Shown here: positions 47,321-59,011 of the stretch, piece after piece | How the letters are laid out: every line of letters starts with the position of its first letter | Position numbering within the stretch: the first letter of the stretch is position 1 | Position numbers and translations under genes: made by a program | The notes under the pieces: model-generated | Databases searched by the model: none | What the model saw: the letters and a program-made list of their open reading frames with translations, nothing else | Told to the model about the DNA's origin: nothing | NCBI GenBank assembly: GCA_016490735.1 | Contig: JAEMWC010000138.1 | Coordinates: 1,022,501 to 1,086,500, forward strand | Direction: 5' to 3' | DNA: 64,000 nt | Source of the DNA: Pachyseris speciosa | Lineage: Eukaryota > Cnidaria > Anthozoa > Scleractinia > Pachyseridae

Positions 47321-47639
47321 GGATTGCCTCTACCTATCAATCCAGCTTTATGATGCCCGTAAGGGGGCTTCTGAGGTGGAAAATGGCTCGAAAAACACAC
47401 TTATAATCAAATACGTACCGAGTTGTAGCTGCAGTGATCGTTCAAAAATAAACGATAGCTAGCGTGACCAGCGTGACAACAAAGATAGAGCCTTCGGTGT
47501 TGTAGACTAGCGAGATCTCCGTGGTAGCCCCTTATGTGGGATAACGAGATCGATTTGACCTTCTACCCTCCGGAAATTGCAAAAATGACACAAAACGTCC
47601 GTAAGAAAAGAGTTAAGACGAGAGTTGTTTTCAGACTGT

Positions 47640-48000
47640 TCCACCTGGCTCAGTACTCTGTACTGCAAAACGCCGATTTGTTCCGGGAGTCAACTTAAAT
47701 CTCTTCGCGTTTGGCAAGAACAGTGAAACACCACTGACTTCTTTGAGAAGCGTCTGACTTGCGGGTCTCCAGACTTAAATGACGTCTTTCGATGACCAGG
47801 CTGGCGAGTTTCGACTTGATTAAGCTAGCGATCGACACCTCACAGCCGCGTAAGTTTACTATCTATAAAACTTAAATCGATGTTTTAACCGCCAAACGTA
47901 TAGTCTACGTCGCACTATCAAACAATCCTTTCTACCCGTCAATCATTTCACCGTCTCTTCAGGTCATTCAATTCGCGCATGAATATTAATACGCATACAA
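47640..48000 (-). repeat. Inverted copy of unit A 5280-5660
   Basis: The complement of this block matches 5280-5660, for example GACGTCATTTAAGTCTGGAG and AGACTATACGTTTGGCGGTT. The segment is inverted in unit B relative to A. From 47320 to 47640 I find nothing recognisable. Confidence 0.75.
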
Positions 48001-48019
48001 ATGAGCTTAACTGAGCGTC

Positions 48020-48225
48020 ACATGCGAAACTATCGCATGTGACGATTTAGCGTCGAAATTTCAAATTCCTCAGAATTGGCTGAAATTTGACATGTGGATT
48101 CCATTTTTGTCGGAGAACATTGCCGTGTATTTTTTGTCTGTTGCGCGCTTCATTTTCGAAAAAAAAAAAATCGGCTAAAGCACGTTCACACAGACCGTCA
48201 CATACCGGCGATAGTTTCGCTTTCG
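48020..48225. repeat. Hairpin-ended repeat (CATGTGACG arms)
   Basis: Same family as 5080-5265, with ends GCGAAACTATCGCATGTGAC and complement. Confidence 0.55.
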
Positions 48226-48237
48226 ACCCTTCAATTT

Positions 48238-48290
48238 TATCGATACTACATCATTAATCATCTTAACGGATTAAAGATGTAGTATCGATG
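48238..48290. repeat. GTATCGATAC palindrome, third copy
   Basis: ATCGATACTACATCATTAAT with its near-complement around a short centre. Confidence 0.75.
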
Positions 48291-48899
48291 CATTAATTAT
48301 TGTTTTCAATCAACAGGATGAATTGTTGGGATTTTGGTATCCCCCGACCGTCTTTTGACGGGCTCGCAACATATTTGAATGCACTGTAAATTTCTCACAG
48401 GAACTAGATTCGCACAGTCATGGCAAACAAGATACGCTTGATTGGTTGCGATTTATTTCGAAGAAGCTGGAACGCACGTAAGCGAAATCTGATACGCACT
48501 AGTATGCAAATTTGACCTGAATACTTTAGTTGATTCACTGCTTTGTTCTGCAACCGAAAAGAAGCTTACAATTCCGATATTTTGTAATGAAACGGCATTC
48601 TCGTAATATCTATGTACCAAGCGTGCGTGTGGCCTCTACAGCCGAACTATTACGCACTGCAAAATCAAACAAGACGCTATATGAGCGTTTATTCGGGATA
48701 CTTTTGTGCTGCAGAAGCCGGACGCACGCTTTCTGATTCTCGAAAACTATCTGGCTAGTGAAAACGTAAAGCTTGTGGAATGTGGCTGGAGTGACAAGGA
48801 TACTTCACAAATTAATGTGATCAAGTAAGCTGAAGCCACTCTAAGGGCACTAAGGCCACAAGGTAGCGGGCATGACCCCTTAAATCTACCAAAGCAAAG

Positions 48900-48965
48900 A
48901 TTGAGCCCAAGCATTAGCAGCCATAGACAGTTGTTTCGGCCTTGTTAGGCCTCTCCAGCCACATT
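48900..48965 (-). ncRNA. Degenerate hammerhead ribozyme copy
   Basis: Minus strand shows stem II GGCC-TAACAA-GGCC, GAAAC, and CTGTC before the cleavage point, as in the plus-strand copy. The core reads CTGGAGA instead of CTGATGA and the 5' half of stem I is replaced. Probably inactive. Confidence 0.6.
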
Positions 48966-49025
48966 CAACAAGCTTTACGTTTTCATTACTTGTTTTATTG
49001 ATATGTGGGTACTTGAGCCTGATTA

Positions 49026-49084
49026 TTAGCTATGCCATGCTGATGAGGCCTAACAAGGCCGAAACAGCTGTCCATGGCTGCTAA
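49026..49084 (+). ncRNA. Hammerhead ribozyme, canonical core
   Basis: All conserved positions are present: CTGATGA at 49040-49046, stem II GGCC (49047-49050) with GGCC (49057-49060) and loop TAACAA, GAA at 49061-49063, palindromic stem III ACAGCTGT (49064-49071), cleavage-site C at 49072. Stem I pairs GCCATG (49034-49039) with CATGGC (49073-49078) and continues TTAGC (49026-49030) with GCTAA (49080-49084). The very short palindromic stem III is the type that works as a dimer, as in retrozymes and Penelope-related elements. Confidence 0.85.
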
Positions 49085-49689
49085 TGCTCGGGCTCAATCT
49101 TTGCTTTGGTAGATTTAAGGGGTAATGCCCGCTACCTTGTGGCCTTAGTGCCTTTAGAGTGGCTTCAGCCTACTTGATCACATTAATTTGTGAAGTATCC
49201 TTATCCGGCTAGTGGTTTGCTTTTGGGTTCGCATAAGGCCTTTTTGTTCACGTACGAGAAAAGCTCGTTAAACTGTTTTGAGAGTTGCTATCCATATTCG
49301 TTGCCAGCTGTCGTTGTTTACTTCTAAATTAAGTGGCAACATCTGGACTTTACTTTGGCTCTCTCAAAACATTTTTTCTCCCTGCTAAACTTGAAAACAT
49401 TCACATAGACTCTTCTCTTAACATATTGGTTATTCAAAACTCGAAAACACAAGGCGAATCGTTTCCGTGTATGTGACATGTTTCTCAGAAGCAATCCAGA
49501 TGTCATGCATTGTAAAAAACCTCGAATTCAAACTGCTCTATTTTCAAAACAAAGCGTGTTACTTGGCTGAAAACAGGCCGGCAGATATATATATATTTTT
49601 AAAATGTCATTTGCCTGATGAAGGTAAAAAAATCTAAATGTTTAATTTTAGTTTTTTCCCGACGTCGCGTGGAAACCAAAAATTCGCAA

Positions 49690-50355
49690 ACTTGTCTCTA
49701 AATATAGAACTATCACAGCGATGGAGTTTTGATATCGTCCGGATCAAATTACATCAAAACAACTTTGCGATTTTCTTAATGCAGAACTGTCACACCGTTC
49801 TAATTCGAGTCGATACTCACAGCACGTGCGAGGCTTCTATCCTTGTCTTAAATTCGGCAAATCTTTTCACGCGGGCAAACTCTACTGGATTAAAGTCTTC
49901 ACAACAGCCGGATCGAGTTGTGATATCATCCGGATCGAATTACATCAAAACAACTTTGCGATTTTCTTAATACAGAACTGTCACAACTTTCGAATTCGAG
50001 TTGATACTCACAGCACCGTGCTGTGAGTATCAACTCACAGACAAGGATGGAAGCCTCGCACGGTGCGAGGCTTCCATCCTTGTCTTAAATTCTGCAAATC
50101 TTTTCACGCGGGCAAACTCTACTGGATTATAGTCTTCACAACAGCCGGATCGAGTTGTGATATCATCCGGATGGAATTACATCAAAACAACTTTGCGATT
50201 TTCTCAAAACAATTTTGCGATTTTCTAAATATAGAACTGTCACAAATTTCTAATTCGAGTCGATACCCACAGCACGTGCGAGGCTTCCAACCTTGTCTTA
50301 AATTCGGCACACCTTTTCACGCGGGCAAACTCTACTGGACTTAAGTCTTCACAAC
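49690..50355 (+). repeat. ~191-bp tandem repeat, three units, unit B
   Basis: AACTGTCAC marks units at about 49786, 49975 and 50236. The spacing between the last two is enlarged by the double palindrome at 50000-50084. Confidence 0.85.
50000..50084. repeat. Two adjacent perfect palindromes
   Basis: GTTGATACTCACAGCAC, one C, then its exact complement (50000-50034); after five bases, GACAAGGATGGAAGCCTCGC plus AC, one G, then its exact complement (50040-50084). Normal repeat units contain only the first arm of one joined to the last arm of the other. Confidence 0.9.
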
Positions 50356-50978
50356 TTTACAAAGATATCGCAACATCTTAGTAATTCAAGCAAGAACGTC
50401 CACAAAGGCTGAACAGAAAGAGATTTATGAGTCACGTAGCTCAAGGCTCTTGATGGTGCAATAATGATGCAATACTTTGCACTTTGGACTACAATGAAAC
50501 ACCGGCACGTGCCTTCTATTGTGCATTGGCCAATGAAAACACCGCCTCGTGCCTTCTATTGTTCATTGCCCAATCAAAACACCGCCACGTAATTGTATTG
50601 TGCATTTTGCTGCACAGGAAAAAAAAAAGACTGAAATCTAACACATTTTATAACTCGGTATACTTACAGTATCCCGAGTAAATACGGTAGATTTTGTTTT
50701 TGTAAAGATACAGGACGTTTGCAGGGAAACCACAGGTTTCTGGCATAATGTGATGTGTGTGTGTTGTGTATGCATCTAGAAGTCTATATTTTTAAATGAA
50801 ACTTAACAAGACTAGTGTCTAACAAGAAAACTATATGGTTTATTTAGGCGCTAGGCATTTCCATCATTGTCATCAATATTTGGCTTAGTTTAACCTACAA
50901 ATACCCTAATACCTTTCATTTAACTACCCATACAAATATATTTTAATATGATGTAAGAAGGAAATGTGAAATAAAGTA

Positions 50979-50998
50979 TTGTTGTTGTTGTTGTTGTC
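50979..50998 (+). repeat. (GTT)n microsatellite
   Basis: About six GTT units after AATAAAGTATT, like a plus-strand retroposon tail. Positions 50750-51640 are unit-B-specific. They contain a 108-codon frame at 51147-51473 that I cannot assign and do not support as a gene. Confidence 0.7.
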
Positions 50999-51714
50999 TT
51001 TGTCGTGTTTCATCCACAAAGCTCACTTCCCGCGTTTCTGCGCAAGCGCAAGATAAATATAGCAGTACCACTCGGAAGGCCCTGGGGATGAGGTTGCTCA
51101 AAACAAGGCCGCCATCGGCAGCCATGTTAACATCACGAACACTAAAATGACGATGCACCTTGTGTTTACAAGGTCTGAAAAACTAATATGTAGACAGCAG
51201 TGTCAATACGATTGTTTGCAATGCAAGTTCAACAGCGAGACGAAAGGTTTTAACATAGCCAAAGAGAACTCCAGATGTTTTTACTGTACCCGTGGCCTCT
51301 ACATACTAAACCGCTGTAATTGTGAGTGGTACATTTTGCTGAATAACTCAAGCACAGGATATCACACACTCCTGAGACTTTTACAGGAAGTTTATTTACT
51401 ATTTTTGTACAATATCTCACATTTCTTTACTTTATTTTTGAATAATAAGCGATTATATTTTTTACTTGCGTGACATGAAATCCAACTATAGAACTGGCTG
51501 CAGAAACCTTTACTCTCTTCAGCAAAATGTTTCACCCTGCGGAATATTTTTTCTCCTTACATTTCATCGAGAATCCAGTAACGTTTATGCCATAAAATCC
51601 TGCATTCTGTAATGGTCTTTAGTGCAAGCTAGCGGGCCTATACGAGAAAACAAACTCCTGGGATCAAAAGCAGTCAAAAGCCATGCCACTAATCATTCAT
51701 TGTTTTTATGGGTC

Positions 51715-53060
51715 ATCGTTTTCTACTTAGTCGCTTTTCTATGCCGTCGTATTTTGGTTCATCGTTTTCTAGACATCCATAACACAAGCGGTGTTGCCTG
51801 TACTTGAACAATGCGTTGTATTAGAGAAGGCAGTACTACTATCTGCACATGATGAACATGACGCAATAGTGGAAATAAAATATGGAAAGGAATTCAGATC
51901 TTGTTATTCTAACTTTCTCATAATATTACTACAGTGCAGGTGAATCAGTGAAGTAGCAAATTGCATTTCTGATTGCCTTTTGCGGGAAGACCGAGTAAAG
52001 GCCAATATGGCCTCTTGTTCTTTTTAAATTAAATGCTTTCCAAAATTCCAAGACAATCACCTCTCCTGAGGTATGTAAATTTTGGGAAAACTTCAACCAA
52101 TCACTGTTTGCTGTTCCCACGTTAATGCACGTGCATTTGATTCTGTTGATTCTGTCCCAAATAATGTTTTCTTGTCGCAATAGACCATTTTACAGTTGTC
52201 GGTGAAAGCGAGACTGGGGGTGACCTTGTTTTGATACAAACCTACCTACTTTTCTTATGTAAATCATGTCTTTCTTATGCTAACTAGTGTTTAATCAGCA
52301 TAATTTCCATAAGTAAAGCAAGTAGGTTTGTATCAAAACAAGGCCACCCCTAGTCTTGCATTCAATCAAAGGCCAAGGTACTGAGCAAAGAACTGTAAAA
52401 TGGTCTATTGACAGAAACTGGGACCCAATTCGCTGGCTGTTCTGCACAGAATAGGACCTTAGCGTGCAGAAATTTGCGGGAGCTCCTTTATATAATAATT
52501 GCTCTTCCTTACGATAGCTGCCCGACAGTTGTGTTTATATGGCACTCTGGTTTTCCTGATCATCGTTTCCTACTTAGTCGCTTTTCTATGCCGTCGTATT
52601 TTGGTTCATCGTTTTCTAGATATCCATAACACAAGCAGTGTTGCCTGTACTTGAACAATGCGTTGTATTAGAGAAGGCAGTGCTACTATCTGCACATGAT
52701 GAACATGATGCAATAGTGAAAATAAAATATGGAAAGGAATTCAGATCTTGTTATTCTAACTTTGTCATAATATTACTACTGTGCAGGTGAATCAGTGAAG
52801 TAGCAAATTGCAATTTCTGATTGCCTTTTTCGGGAAGACCGAGTAAAGGCCAATATGGCCTCTTGTTCTTTTTAAATTAAATGTTTTCCAAAATTCCAAG
52901 CAAAGAACTATAAAATGGTCTATTGACAGAAACTGGGACCCAATTCGCTGGCTGATCTGCACGGAATAGGACCTTAGCGTGCAGAAAATTTGCGGGAGCT
53001 CCTTTATATAATAATTGCTCTTCCTTACGATAGTTGCCCGAAAGATGTGTTTATACGGCA
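51715..53060 (+). repeat. Local tandem duplication, unit B
   Basis: Sequence from 51715 (TTTTCTACTTAGTCGCTTTT) recurs from 52566 with few changes, about 500 bp long. The first copy carries two insertions (about 52045-52190 and 52200-52385) that the second lacks. Unit A has a single copy at 11210-11720. Confidence 0.8.
52211..52356. mobile_element. 146-bp MITE with AGACTGGGGGTGACCTTG ends
   Basis: About 42-bp inverted ends (AGACTGGGGGTGACCTTG with CAAGGCCACCCCTAGTCT) enclose AT-rich sequence. Confidence 0.8.
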
Positions 53061-54023
53061 TTCTGGTTTTCCTGATTCCAATCTACCACGAATTTAACAC
53101 TGAAACATTTGAGAGAAACGTCGCCAAGAGAACAGAAAAGAGTCGTAGGTATATATGACAGATCGATGGAGAACGTTGTTTACACAGGCTGAACCGAGTT
53201 TTAAAAAAAATGACAACTGGTAGGCCATAGGGTGGGCCATGCCTGGGGCCATGGCCTAGGCCACGTTTTGTCCACACCCGCCTTTTGCACAGTGTTTTGT
53301 ACCCAGTCCGCAGTCCGTGTCCGCTGTCGGCGGTCCGCAGTCCGCAATCTCTACTTTATACTGACCGATTTACATACCATTGATTAGCAATAGTGTCCAT
53401 TGTAATATGCCTCCGACTTGGAAAGCTCCTTCAGACATTTCAGCAGTCATGAGTAATTTGCGATCTCATGTTCGATAAGAATTCAACGCGTGCCTGTGTT
53501 AGTTTAAGCACTAAAATCAATCATATCTTTCTCCCAAAATAAATATGTTGCATGTCAATTAATACAGGGTTTATTTTTTTGGTATAAAAGCTCTGCTGGT
53601 TACATTGTTTATGCTGATTCACTGTAGCGATTGCGACGTTGAGTGTTGTGTCAAACATAAGATCTAAGCTTTAACCTGATATGCAACAACATCATGCGAC
53701 GGGGGATTCAATTCATTGCTGAATTTTGCAATCCTTTGCTCAAACGAATTAGTTGCTTTTGGTCCTTGTCTAAAGCGCCTGAAGATAGGGAATGTCTTAT
53801 TTCCTTGCTTATGGTCGCAAGAAATTTATTTCCAAACACTCGGTGGCCATAGCCAGCCTCATTCCATGGTCTCTCCTATTCCCGCTCCCTGGAAGAGCCT
53901 TGATCCCGACTAATTACCCTTTAGCCGTCCACAGCTTTTGTTTTGCCTTTCAGCGGTCGCACTAGCCGTAGCCTTGTAATTTTGTTTTGGTGTCTGAGGA
54001 TTTATCAGAATTTATCCCACTCG

Positions 54024-54275
54024 ACATGGTCCATGAAAGACAAAAGCGTCTTCGCGGGAAACACGCTTCGTTGGCTTTTGGTACTTTTCCGTTCTCCCCT
54101 AGACTCAGTAGAGACAACTTTCACACTAATGCGCCCCTTCCTCGACTTGTTAATTTCTAATCTCCCAGATTCTGGGAGACACGTGACCAGACCCAACCAT
54201 GTTGTTTTCTATCTCGCTCCAACCTGGAAGGGGCAGGAAGAGGAGAGACCCTGGGAACGAGGCTGGGCCATAGCA
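54024..54275. mobile_element. Insertion in unit B relative to A
   Basis: About 250 bp between TTTATC(C/T)CAC and TGTCTAGTTTTG is absent at 15262 in unit A. It contains CCCAGATTCTGGGAGA and ends near GACCCTGGGAACGAGG, a common short interspersed sequence. Class uncertain. Confidence 0.5.
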
Positions 54276-54999
54276 TGTCTAGTTTTGTTATATAAACATA
54301 TGCTTTTGGCGTTGTTTTCGCTACTCCAACCTTGCCCTTCAGTGCTAGTGGCATCAAAATAACTTGTTTTGATTATTAAGACATTCATTACTTCCTGCTG
54401 CATTCTTCCTTCGGGTGGATAGGAAAAAGCAATTTCATCATTGCTTTTAAGATATCAGAGTGCAATTTTCGTCGATTTCCATCTTCAGTTCTCGCAGCTT
54501 GTGTACTTAATCGTATTAGCTTTCCATTTTCCAACTCCACAAAAGTATATTCAAGAGGATAGGACGAAAAATCATCCGCTTTACAATCTTCACATGCTCT
54601 GATCGACGCCTTTCATATTAACTTCACGTTACATAAACAGTCGAGCAAGAATCTACGCATTTCCACTACCCCTGAAACTTGAAAACCTTGAGCAAAGAGG
54701 ACTGTGGGGATAAATACAATACTTACCAGGGGAGGGACAGACGAATTGTTTCATCCAAGTTTAATGAATAAATTAATCAGAATCGAGTGAGTGAGTGAGT
54801 GAGTGAGTGAGTTAGTGACATCAGAGTGCCTCCTATACCTGGTGGCATGTACGTCGTCCATGAGCTAAAAATGTGTCAAAAAATATTGGGGAAATGCTGG
54901 CAGATCCAATATTTGCAAAAGCTATAGATTGATAGCGGACCTTTAAAAACTCCTAAATTACCGAATGACCTTCAACTAATGCCAGGGCACCGCAATGCC

Positions 55000-55410
55000 C
55001 TAAATACCCTTTGAGGCCCCCTCCCCCCAGGGGGAGGGAGTACTCCCTATAATGGCCTATACGGGGAGGCTCCACCCGAAATGGGTACCTTTTTCACGCT
55101 TCAGGTATATGAAAGGGTAGGGATTTCACGCGTCGAAGTACATGCAAGGGTAGGGAAACCTGTCATTTAGGTATTTAAAAGGGCTTTTCATTAAAGTACT
55201 TCGATATTTTCTCTTGACATACCTTATGACTGTAATGTTTTAATTTATTGAACGCTACATGAAAATGATAAGATCGCTAGAAGACTTCCTATTTCAGGTA
55301 TACGAAAAGGGTACCACTTGTCAATGGAAGGTATATGAAAGGGGTACCTTTTCTGGGAAGAATGGTATATAAAAGGGTAAGGGGTCGGTTTTTGGTACCC
55401 CCCGGGTTTG
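55000..55410. mobile_element. MITE with GGGTACTCCC/GGTACCCCCCGGG ends, unit B
   Basis: Longer relative of 15985-16255: C/G-rich ends and several GTATATGAAAGGGTA-like units, on both strands. Unit A lacks about 160 bp of its right half. Confidence 0.6.
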
Positions 55411-55823
55411 AGCCAGAAACAAACCATGGAAAATCGATGGCATGCCCTGTAGAAACTAACAGTCTATTAACTGACACTGATCACTGGGCACTGATTCACT
55501 CTACATGAAGCCCAAGACTTCATATGCTACGCCTTTTAATTTGTTTGCCGGCCACATTTTGAACACTTAGCGACTTCATTTTTATTACACGGAGGGGAAA
55601 ATCGTTTCTAAATTAATAGTTTCCCGGTGAGACGTTCATAATTACAGATTTTAATGAAAAATTAAAGTCAACAACTTTTGTGGTGCAAGGTTTTTATTTT
55701 GTATGGAAAGTTGTATATTTGCATGAGCTTCTCAGTAAAGTAACATTTATTATTTTACTATTGCCACTGAAATGGTCCAAACAATATTAGTAGCATTAAC
55801 AGTTCTCAGTTCTCTTTTTCCAG

Positions 55824-57270
55824 CTCCTGCAGCTCCTGCAGCTCCTCCAGTAGCGACCGTACCTGCTGCTTTGTTCCGAGCCACTTGTGGCCACTGTGCA
55901 GGGATCTTCGTGGTATGTTGAAATGGCTTTTTGTGTTGTGGTCTTGCTCGCTATGTTCGTGAACTTTTCAGTTTTTCCTCCTCAGTTTCGCACCAGGGGC
56001 GTTTTGGCAAGATGTCCACACTGCAGAAGAACGTGAGTAAATGAGGTGCACATAATAATACAGCATTGCAGCTAGGTTGCGTTCATTTAGATTAACTCGA
56101 CTGAACTAACTCCGTCTTCCTTTAGGTGAAAAACACTGTAATGAGATTAGTGGGTTAGATATTCCTTGTTATTTTGAAGACTTTTAAGTCTTTAACAATG
56201 CACTCAGGACTAAAATTATTTTCTCCTCATTCGTTCATTAATTTTGCAAGTTGACCCTTTATTTCTAAGAGGTATGACGATCAAATCAGTTTCTTCGCAC
56301 AACTGAATGTTCAACATACATAGTATATTTATGCAAAAAGGCCATGCACAAACATCGTCCAAATGCGCGAGAAAAGAACTTTCCCGGCTCGGTTTCTAAC
56401 AAATTCTCCCAACTGCAAATACATTAAATGTATGAAGATCAGTTCAGAGAATTGGTATATCGGACTAGTACAGGTCTGTGACTGTGATGAGTTCATTTCA
56501 GATCCCCTGTTGGGCGTGATTATGCCAAGAATCGTGCTATGACATTTGCCATCATTGGGTTCATCTTCCTGGCAGCAGGTGTTGGGGTGACTGTTGGCAC
56601 ATATGAGGTTGCCAAGAAAAGTGGAGGTAAAGAAAACTAATAGTAGTCCATTTTTGAGCCTTATGGTCCACATAGAGCTGTTCTCTCTAACACTGTAACT
56701 TCGAGATTACTTCCTCGACTTATCTTAGCATTCAGAGCATGAATCTTGGCCGAATAAAAGGCAGTTGTGATTATTTTGCAGGCTGAATGTGTTCTCACTT
56801 CTTATGTATAAATTATGGTACTTTTTTAAACAAATTTCAGCCGGAGTGTTCTTAATCCACTTGTTCTTTTATGCGGGTTTTTACTGTACATGTATACATA
56901 TAGAGATAATACCGGGATTTGAAAGTCACTGAATGGCCGGCATACGCATGGTGGAAAAAATGTGATGGTACAGGTATGAGTGAGGCCTGACCAGTTGATG
57001 AAAGATGTATTGCTAATCAGTGACACGTCGATACATGGAAAAAGCTGTGGAGACAGAGTACAAACTCACTCTTGCAGCAGTATGTGGATTATCGGTGTCT
57101 AACGTCTTGTACATAGTCACCCTTTGTACCCCATCAGCTGATCAGTCTCCTTTTTCTCTCTAGGCATTTATGTGGTGTGGATCGGCGCATTTGTTGGTGG
57201 CATTCTTAACCTGATAAGAAGCTGCTCCTACTGTACCATGACAGTCAGCTCAATTGAAGGAGAACCATGA
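55824..57270 (+). CDS. PIP4P/TMEM55-like membrane protein, last four exons, copy B
   Basis: Exons 55824-55912, 55986-56032, 56502-56626 and 57164-57270, each the same length as in copy A, with AG/GT borders and one frame to TGA. The zinc-ribbon-like cysteines (TCGHC, RCPHCRR), SxVG, two membrane helices and the LIRSC motif are kept. Changes from copy A: K62R, T66A, A76P, I88T, L110V, R112K, I126V, Y137S, A140T, against two silent changes (V77, A86). The exon with the Ala/Pro stretch and first CGHC is identical. As in copy A, no exon with the CX5R motif is visible. The gene looks expressible; its activity cannot be judged. AATAAA lies at 57652. Confidence 0.85.
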
Positions 57271-57651
57271 ACGAATGGATGTAGTGGAGGATCTAAGTAA
57301 AACCATGCCTGTGCACTGTGTATGTAAGATTGGTAAACATCAGTGCACTACTTTCATCCACAAAGGTTCAAAGTGGGGAATATTCTCTGCAGGAACTGCG
57401 AATGGTCTGTCAAATTTTGTAGTTCCTGTGGTCAAGATATTCTACCTAAATTCATGTTGGCGTCTCCATTTCTTTGCCAAGACTAAGAGAGTAACTTAGT
57501 TTGAAGCCAATTTACCACCCCTGTGTAGTTAATTGAGTTTCTGTCTCTTAATTGTACATCTTTTTAGCCTTTGTGGAGTTGAGAGTTGATACACTACGAA
57601 CAGTTTCTCTTTCCTCGTTTGATGGAAAACAAGAAATGGTTGTTGCAGTCT

Positions 57652-57657
57652 AATAAA
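57652..57657 (+). promoter_or_regulatory. Polyadenylation signal candidate
   Basis: AATAAA about 380 bp after the stop codon, conserved with 18521-18526. From 57660 to 58820 the sequence matches unit A and holds no supported gene. Confidence 0.45.
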
Positions 57658-59011
57658 TAGACAAAATGTTAGAATTCTATAGTATATCATAAGCACAAAA
57701 AATAATATTGCTAAATACACTTTTTTAAGTTTCTGGTTTAATGTTTTTCACAAAGGATTTGATTTGAAAAATTTCCAGTTGAAAATGATGTATGTAATGT
57801 GATTCAGCTTGGAAGTATAATAAGGTTTAAGATCAATCAAATTATTATTAATTTTCAATATTGTTGGAATAGGTGGTTTGAAAGTTGCTTTTAAATTTTG
57901 TAGAACACAATCCCAGGTACACGTACAGTGGTCTTTGGAAGACCGACAAATGTCAGAATTACAGGTAGTAATGTTCAATCACAAAACATAGTTTGGAAAA
58001 TGAGTGAGTTTTAGCGCTGGAGGACTCTGTGTTTAGCCTGTTAATTTTTACGTTTTTACAATGTACTCACAGGAAGGGCAGGAAGGGCAGGAAGGGCATG
58101 TTTTGTGATTATTTTCGTGTCAAGGCAGTGTTGGACTTGGTAACGTTTGCAACTTGTACCACAATTATTGTTGTTCGTTAGTGTCATAAAGATAATAAAA
58201 TGAATGACTTGTTCAAAGCTGTTCAGGTGATAAATTGCATATATAATTTTTTTTCACACCACTATTGTGCTCATTTCTTTGTTGTAGAATATGATTGTTA
58301 TGTTATGGTTAGCTTGCTGGTTATGCCATTTCTAGCCTCCCATGCAGACCTCCACTCCAGGAAAGATTGCATGACGAGCCAAAAGGTCTGCGTAGGAGGC
58401 TAGCCCATTTCAAAATATTGAGCCTGGTTACCACAATTCTGAGATCTCACACATGATCGCAAATCACAAGCAGTACTGTGATCACAATTGTGGAAGCAAA
58501 CTTCTCTCGTCGCTTGCAGTTGCAGATGATTGGTTAATAGGTAATCCCCTACAAAGCTGTACCACACTTTGAAGATGTGAATTATCATCACATTTTTATT
58601 TTTTTCAGGCTTTATTAGTGTTCGTAACTGCAATGATGATTCACATCTTCATTCTTTAATCCTCAATTCAAATATATGATTTTCATATATTCATTCTCAT
58701 GAACCGCACATTGTTAAGTGTGATTTTGCAAATCATGTGGACTGAAACAACCTTTCCAGTGGATCAATAAAAAAAACATGTTTTGAAGTATTTGACATCC
58801 TTTTAAAGGGAAGATTTGAATTTCCCTTCATTCTGTCACCTTAACAAGTTCAGAAGATAATTATTTCTTGTTGGTGTGGGGGAGCTTTCTCTGCTTGGTA
58901 TTTTATTTTACCAAAAAGCAGTGCACCAGTTTTTTTCTTTTCTTTCTTTCATTCCTCAGTTAATCAAAACCAAATCTACTAAAACCGCTGTTACACGTTG
59001 AAACTTTTAGC

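Larger units (their letters stand above)
48761..49201. mobile_element. Hammerhead-ribozyme retroposon, inverted dimer
   Basis: A 441-bp insertion flanked by a 13-bp duplication with one mismatch, TATCTGGCTAGTG (48748-48760) and TATCCGGCTAGTG (49202-49214). Unit A has the empty site near 7918. It consists of two arms of about 165 bp in opposite orientation (48794-48952 minus, 49043-49201 plus) around a centre of about 90 bp. Both arms begin at a hammerhead ribozyme core and run outward. The left arm also carries a 32-bp inverted repeat (GAAAACGTAAAGCTTGTGGA at its outer end, complement at 48954-48985). No ORF, so it depends on another element. Confidence 0.85.

Noticed and set aside
51147..51473. 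108-codon cysteine-containing frame
   Set aside because: No recognisable motif, AT-rich low-complexity end, unit-B-only sequence, and no splice or signal evidence.
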